From Anaeramoeba flamelloides (Eukaryota > Metamonada > Anaeramoebidae), in assembly GCA_027625915.1 (NCBI GenBank), contig JANTQA010000033.1:6820001-6884000 (forward strand): a stretch of DNA of 64,000 nt, given 5' to 3'. The first letter of the stretch is position 1. Each line of letters begins with the position of its first letter. The translations under genes were made by a program, and so were the position numbers. The notes under the pieces are model-generated. The model did not search any database, was not told where the DNA came from, and saw only the letters and a program-made list of their open reading frames with translations. Below are positions 58,535-64,000 of this stretch, piece by piece.

Positions 58535-59101
58535 AGTTTACAATCCCTGAAGTTTGGAATAAGATTACTCTATATCGGGGGTGGCTTATAGTTATTTTAG
58601 TTTCTTAGCTGATCGATCTTCCACTTGGTATGGGCTTTTTCGTTGTTCAAAAAAGCAATTTTTGGCAATTTATTATTTGAGTATTTCTTGATATTCGAAT
58701 AGAAGAGTCTAAGAGCAAAAGGTTGGAAGATATGTTATAAAAAAAATTTGGTTTTTGGGTTGTTAATTGAAATTTTTATTTATGTTTGATTTTATTTCGG
58801 GGTTTTAAAAAAAGTTTTTTGTTTTTTCATTTAGTTAATTGAATAAAAAGTAAGAGAGAATATTTCAATTGACAACCCAAAAAATAAAATTCCTTCGGAA
58901 ATATCAACCTGATCTATTAGCCTTACACTCTTCAATTCGGATATCGAGAAATATTTAAATAATAAATTGCCAAAAATTGCTTTTTTGAACAACGAAAAAG
59001 CCCATACCAAGTGGAAGATCGATCAGCTAAGAACTAAAATAACAATAAACTAGATCTGTAATACAAAATAATCTTTTTTTAAATTTCAGGGATTGTAAAC
59101 T
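58535..59101. repeat. Foldback element R8 with long near-perfect arms
   Basis: The left arm starts AGTTTACAATCCCTGA at 58535 and the right arm ends TCAGGGATTGTAAACT at 59101. Inside, about 95 bp (near 58605-58695 and 58950-59040) are inverted copies with almost no mismatch, including GCTGATCGATCTTCCACTTG. The outer 40-60 bp of the arms are less alike. About 220 bp of A/T-rich spacer separates the arms. There is no coding capacity and no second copy in the window. Confidence 0.85.
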
Positions 59102-61682
59102 GTAAATCTTTTGAACAATTCAAACAAAAAACTAACCTTACTAATTGTTCTCTTAACCATCTTTCCCTAAAACGATTTTATTTTAGATATTAACATTATC
59201 ACAGAAAATAAAAGCACAAATCATTTGCAAGAATTATACTTTTTAGTTTAAATGGATACACATTCATACTCTGGTTTTTATAATCAAAAAAGTCCCTTCT
59301 TTTTAGCTACCTAATCACCAATTTTAAATTGTTTAATTTTGGTTTTTTTAAGAATTCAAATCTTTGTTGGCCTTTAAGTTTTAGTTTTTTTACACTTTGA
59401 ATTTTTTTTTTTTTTTGGTTTTTGGTTAATTTTTGCATTTGAGAAAATGTTGAATTGAAAAATAATACCTACATTGTTCAAAACATACTGTATCCACGAG
59501 TATAAAGCCCATGTTTTAGATTAAAAATGTTACCTTTTCTTTCCTTTTTGTTTAAATGTAATTATTTCTCAACCCAATGGACTGTCCTTGTTTTTTTTTT
59601 TGGAAATTCTTTAATGTTTAACCCAATTTCGATCAAATTTTATATTTGATTTTATAATTCGAAATATTTATAGAATTATAAGAATAAATATACCAGATCT
59701 ATCAGTTCTACAAAATATTAAATAAAGATGCTTTATTGTAAAAATTATCCCATTCTACAATCTCAAAAAATATCCAATAATAAGTATTCTTAGATCTCTG
59801 TATTGATTCTTTTTTATATACAAAGCCAATTCCATCTCCCTAGAAATCATATCAAGTATTTTATTTAACTATAATTCAATTTTTAATTTTATTTGTCAAA
59901 TTAACAGGTTTTTAAAAATCACAAGTAATTTTTTTACAAATAAAAAATGGAAAGAATTATAAATTTTCAAAGAGAGACAATTAGAAGAATCCCTAAAACT
60001 CATTATTAACTCCAATTATAACATCACACCCCATTAAATATATATTTAGTTTTGGGGTATTTCAAAGATAAGAGGAATTATTACAGTAATGAAGACAAGT
60101 GAAAAATTTAAAATGAGAGAATAACTTTGTTTTAATTATGAAAAGGCATCCCTAAGTTACAGATCAACTCATTAAAGAGTTGAAACACATCCGAAAATTC
60201 ATCTTTATAAAAATAACAAATTATTTCCAAATAGAATAAATCTTAACCAAAATTCTTTAATCTTGGTTTATTCTATAATATCATTCAGTTCAAATCAATT
60301 TTGAAGGTAAATTTGTATATATTTGGGGTAAAATTTAAATTATTTTTTCAATTTTTTACACTCTTTTATCTCAATTTTTTGAAATTTTTTTTTTTTCATG
60401 ATTAAAACTAATTTTCACATCAATTTTTAATCTCCTTTACTAAAAATTTCCAATTTGATCCTTCATTTTTAGAATTTCTTTTTTAAAATCAAACTTTAAA
60501 AAATCAATGCCATATTTACTTTTGGTTTATTGTCAGTTTATTCGATCATTATGTGTAGTTCAGCCTTTTTTCTTAAAAAAATATTTTTACTTTTAAATAC
60601 AACTAGTGCTCTATATAGAGGTTGGTTGGACAAAAATATTGAATTTATTAATAAAATATAAAATTTACTTTTTTCTATAATTCTTAAGAAATATCTATTT
60701 GAATTTGAGATCAATGTTTTATTTATTCAAATATTTATACAAATACTTATCAAGTTTTATAAAAACCTTAAATATGAAAATAAATTGTAATTTTACACAT
60801 TAATCCTTAAGGAATCTCTGAAATTTATGCACTGCGAGAACTAAAAATCAATATTTTATATCGGAAAAAACAGTTTACAAGAATTTCTTATAAAGAAAAG
60901 ATACAATAGTACAAATATTATTATTATTATTATTATTATTTTGGAATTTTGATGAAAATTCGAAAAAAATATTTAATGTTCCAAAAACCTTTCAAAATAC
61001 TTTAATAAAAAAAAAATCTATTAAATAAGCATTTTTCTCATATTGGTACCTCTCACTTTCTACTTTATTCAAAAGTATATTGATATCAATGTCATTAACC
61101 TCGGGAATATTTTAATACAAATCGAAAAATCACATAAATTACAGTATCTTGATTTTCTAACTTTTTCAAGGTGAATTTCAAATTTTCATTGTGAAAATAG
61201 TTTTCCCAAAATGATAAAATACTAAAAAAACAAAAACAAAAGTATATAAAAAAAAGAATTCACTTTTTAATATTTTTTCAAAAGTTAATGAGTGTGTTAT
61301 CAGTTATAAAAGTAATATACCAACAAAAAAAAATAATATATCCCTTAGGGAATTGAGAAAGTAAAAAAAAAAATAATAAAGATTCTTTAATTTGCAGAAA
61401 ATTTATAATTATAACTCAAAACAGAGAAAATACAAGACAAGTGTGACAATTGACAATACGGTAATTTTTAGCACAAAAACCAAACAACCCCCCAGTATCG
61501 AAATGTAGTCCTTTGGTACTCTCTTAAATATATATTTAGTTTATGTTACTTTTATGATTAACAACACATTTATTGTCTGAAAAAATTTTGTAAATCAAGA
61601 GATCTTGTAAAAAAATTTTTTTTTTCTTTTATTTGAAAATTTTTATAATTTGAGTAAAAACATTTTTTACTAAACTATTTTA

Positions 61683-61871
61683 CAGTCAAAGGGGTCTTAA
61701 GAATTTGAGTTGTTCAATTTTTAAACAAATTTATTGATTAATTAGTTTTCTTTCAGTCATATATCAACAATTCTTTGATGTTTATTATTCTTTTTATTTC
61801 TTATTTGTTCTTCAAAGGTCAATTATATAAAATAATTGATATTTGAAAAAAATGCTGGGCCCACTTGACTG
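61683..61871 (+). repeat. TIR element R5, short internally deleted copy
   Basis: Begins CAGTCAAAGGGGTC and ends GGGCCCACTTGACTG, giving the clearest inverted ends of the family. The interior matches only the last third of the 42051-42566 copy (TTATTTGTTCTTCAAA, TTGATATTTGAAAAAAATG), so it is a deletion derivative. Confidence 0.6.
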
Positions 61872-62781
61872 AAACAGAGTTTATTGACATTCAATTTTGA
61901 AATTTTAACTTGAAAAACTTTGAAAATCAAAATCCTCTACCACACTTTCTTTCAACATTATATTAAAGGATAATAGAGTTTAGAGGAAGGGTATACATAT
62001 ATTTTCAGATCAAGTGGAAAGTAAGAGAACCACGAGGTAAATAAAATTGATTCTAATTTTTACTTGTTATGTTTTCGAAATTCACAAAAGTTTTTGGATC
62101 TATCAAGACTTTTTTTTAATTGTCAATCGAAAAACATAAAAACATTTGCAATTTTATGACTTTTCATCAACATTGAATCTATTTTATAATTTTCTGTGTG
62201 CTACAATATGATATGACACTTCAGTCCCTCAGAGAACCCAAAATTGGTCTAGTGGTTAATCATTTCAAAAAAGTGAATCAATAAAGATTTAAAAAGTAGA
62301 TCGAAAATAATTGAAGTGAAGAAGTTCAATACCACACCAAAAGACTTTTTCCGAATTTGTAAAGTTTGACATTTTGATATATTTCAAAAGAGTAAATAGT
62401 TTTTAAAAAGTCTTTTCATTGCTCGATTTAAGTTAAGATGTATAAGACAACAATTTCTTTGTTTTTTCTTTTGAACAATTCTTTTCTTTATTTTGAGCAT
62501 TTTTTAAGTTTTTGTCGTGAAGAAGTAAATCTTCTTTCAACAATGAAACGAAGTGCTTTACTCGTTTTAAAAGAAAATTCTTCAAACTGTTTGTTTAAAA
62601 GTAAAAAAAAAATATATTCCGCTTGAAAGTGACTGCTTATAAAATTGTTTTTTTTTTTAGTTTTAATTCGGAGAGCAAAGGATGAGAAAAAAAAAAACAA
62701 TTTACATTTTCAAAAAAAAAACACAAACCATAGTGAGTGTTTAAAGTCTTTTTCTTGAGTGTAATTAGGATCGAAAATTTC

Positions 62782-62812
<31 letters not shown>

Positions 62813-63844
62813 TAAAAATTTGAATTTTTGTTTTGTTTATTTTAAGGGATCAAACGGAACAGAAAAGAAATTTCTCTTTTTAAATTTTGTTATTGAAAAA
62901 GTGCAAATAAAGTTTCGAAAGTAAAGTACGATCTTGTCAGAAATAAAGCAAAGGCAAATGCATTTTAAAAAGAACTTGTGATCCAAATTGTATTACTTTT
63001 TTTTTTTGCCTTTTTTTTGTGATTGAATTTTCTTTCTTAATTCAGCTTCTTTTTTTTTTGTGCTTGTTGTTTTTTTTTGAATTGAATGTCATCTTCTGTT
63101 TCAAAATTTTGTTTTTTTTTTTTGCTTTTAAGTGGCTTTTTTTACCTTTTTTTCTTGAGGACATTTTTTAGATTCTAAAAAATAATAACGTTAAGAGACA
63201 AAAAGAATAAGGTGAAAGTCAAAAAAAGCTTGAGATTAAGAATTTGTAAAAAAAGAAAGATTAAAATTATTATAAAAAAAAAAAAAAAAAAAAATACAAA
63301 CCAATAATATTAAAAAAATGAATTTATTAGTTGGGGATTAATACCAAAATATCTGAATACTTTATGACACTTTTCGCTTTTAAAATGATTTTCCCCTTTT
63401 TAAAACATTGTTTGTTAAGGGTGTGTTTCAAATTTCATAAAGAACTCTTGAATTTTTTTCTAAGGAGGATTTGAGGATAGGTTGATGTTTTTATTATTAT
63501 TCAATTTCACGTCAAAAGAACAACTTTAATGTTTAATTGTTGTTTTTAAAAAGTCAGTGTTTAAATGTTCCCTTTAAGGGATATGCAAACATAAAAAAAA
63601 TTCTACTTATGTCAAAATAAAGCTTAATGTACGGTTTAAACCTTCTTCGAAATAAAAAGCCTGTTTTTTGTTATAGAAGAACTTTACATTCACTGAACAA
63701 AGAAACTGATAATAAACCAATAAGTAAATATAGAATTTGTTTCTTTAAATTTCTATTATTTGAAAAGAAATTGTAAAAATGTTGGATCAAATTAGAAAAT
63801 TTATCTCAAAAAAAAAATTAACCACATCTTTTACAAGAGAAATG

Positions 63845-64000
63845 AAGGAAAATTCTGATTACTTTTAATAAATGTTTGACACTTTGACTTTTTAAAAGTT
63901 TTTCAGAATATAAGTTATTGTTTTGAATTTGTTAATCCATTTTTCTCAGCTCAAAAAAGTTTAAAATCAATTAAACAAATAACAATTTACTTCGACGAAT
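63845..64000 (+). repeat. Dispersed repeat R7, copy at the right window edge
   Basis: Resembles 36201-36360 (TTCTGATTAC, CCATTTTTCTC, AAAAAAGTTTAAAAT in the same order), with more changes. It runs off the window. Confidence 0.35.

Larger units (their letters stand above)
59102..64000. other. 4.9-kb gene-free right end
   Basis: Contains an ATT microsatellite (about 60918-60941), a short R5 copy (61683-61871), an A-run of about 30 bp (62782-62811), several T-runs near 63000-63140 and, from about 63690 to the edge, sequence resembling 19100-19190 and then R7. Frames such as 62438-62626 are short and not protein-like. No gene is supported. Confidence 0.55.

Noticed and set aside
62438-62700. Short overlapping frames on both strands near the right end
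   Set aside because: Neither has a domain, a membrane segment or convincing context, and they overlap each other.

Overview
This is a very A+T-rich eukaryotic window: noncoding DNA is dominated by A/T runs, introns have GT-AG ends, and the proteins are long, with lysine-, glutamate-, serine- and asparagine-rich low-complexity stretches. An ankyrin-RasGEF protein, an RGS-domain protein, a vWA/alpha-kinase-like protein, a PIAS/Siz-type SUMO ligase and a GCP2-type gamma-tubulin complex subunit together suggest a free-living amoeboid protist. An Anaeramoeba-like metamonad or an amoebozoan are the candidates; this is an inference from protein style, and the species cannot be fixed from the window. 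No rRNA, tRNA, CRISPR array or retrovirus-like element was recognised.

Layout. 1-3086: noncoding, with an inverted-repeat element inside a larger dispersed repeat. 3087-4349 (+): RGS-domain protein. 4350-9263: noncoding, with a LINE-tail remnant and a TIR element. 9264-17349 (+): four-exon ankyrin-RasGEF gene of 1000 codons with a 4.8-kb third intron. 17350-20664: noncoding. 20665-21621 (-): unrecognised 318-aa protein. 21622-26311: noncoding with two TIR elements. 26312-30625 (+): a 2-kb K/E/S-rich coding tract followed by a vWA plus alpha-kinase-like region whose key acidic residues are missing; probably one gene. 30626-34737: noncoding repeats. 34738-45164 (+): four-exon GCP2/Spc97 gene of 1057 codons with introns of about 4.0 and 3.2 kb full of dispersed repeats. 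45165-48670: noncoding. 48671-49969 (-): PINIT plus SP-RING SUMO E3 ligase. 52441-54652: cluster of young TA-flanked foldback elements, two of them lying in or beside a decayed hAT transposase (about 54022-56120, -). 56687-58126 (+): WD-repeat protein with an Arg/Glu/Gly-rich head. 58127-64000: noncoding, with a long foldback at 58535-59101.

Working together. The host genes are not an operon or an obvious pathway. RGS and RasGEF proteins belong to G-protein/Ras signalling, GCP2 to microtubule nucleation and the PIAS-like protein to sumoylation. The unifying feature is structural: several families of short TIR-bearing, nonautonomous-looking elements fill both the intergenic DNA and the large introns, often close to gene 3' ends and sometimes nested. 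The strongest observations are (i) repeat-inflated giant introns whose splice phases close exactly, (ii) a predicted doubly inactive vWA/alpha-kinase protein, and (iii) a recently active TA-targeting foldback family with one copy inserted into another copy.
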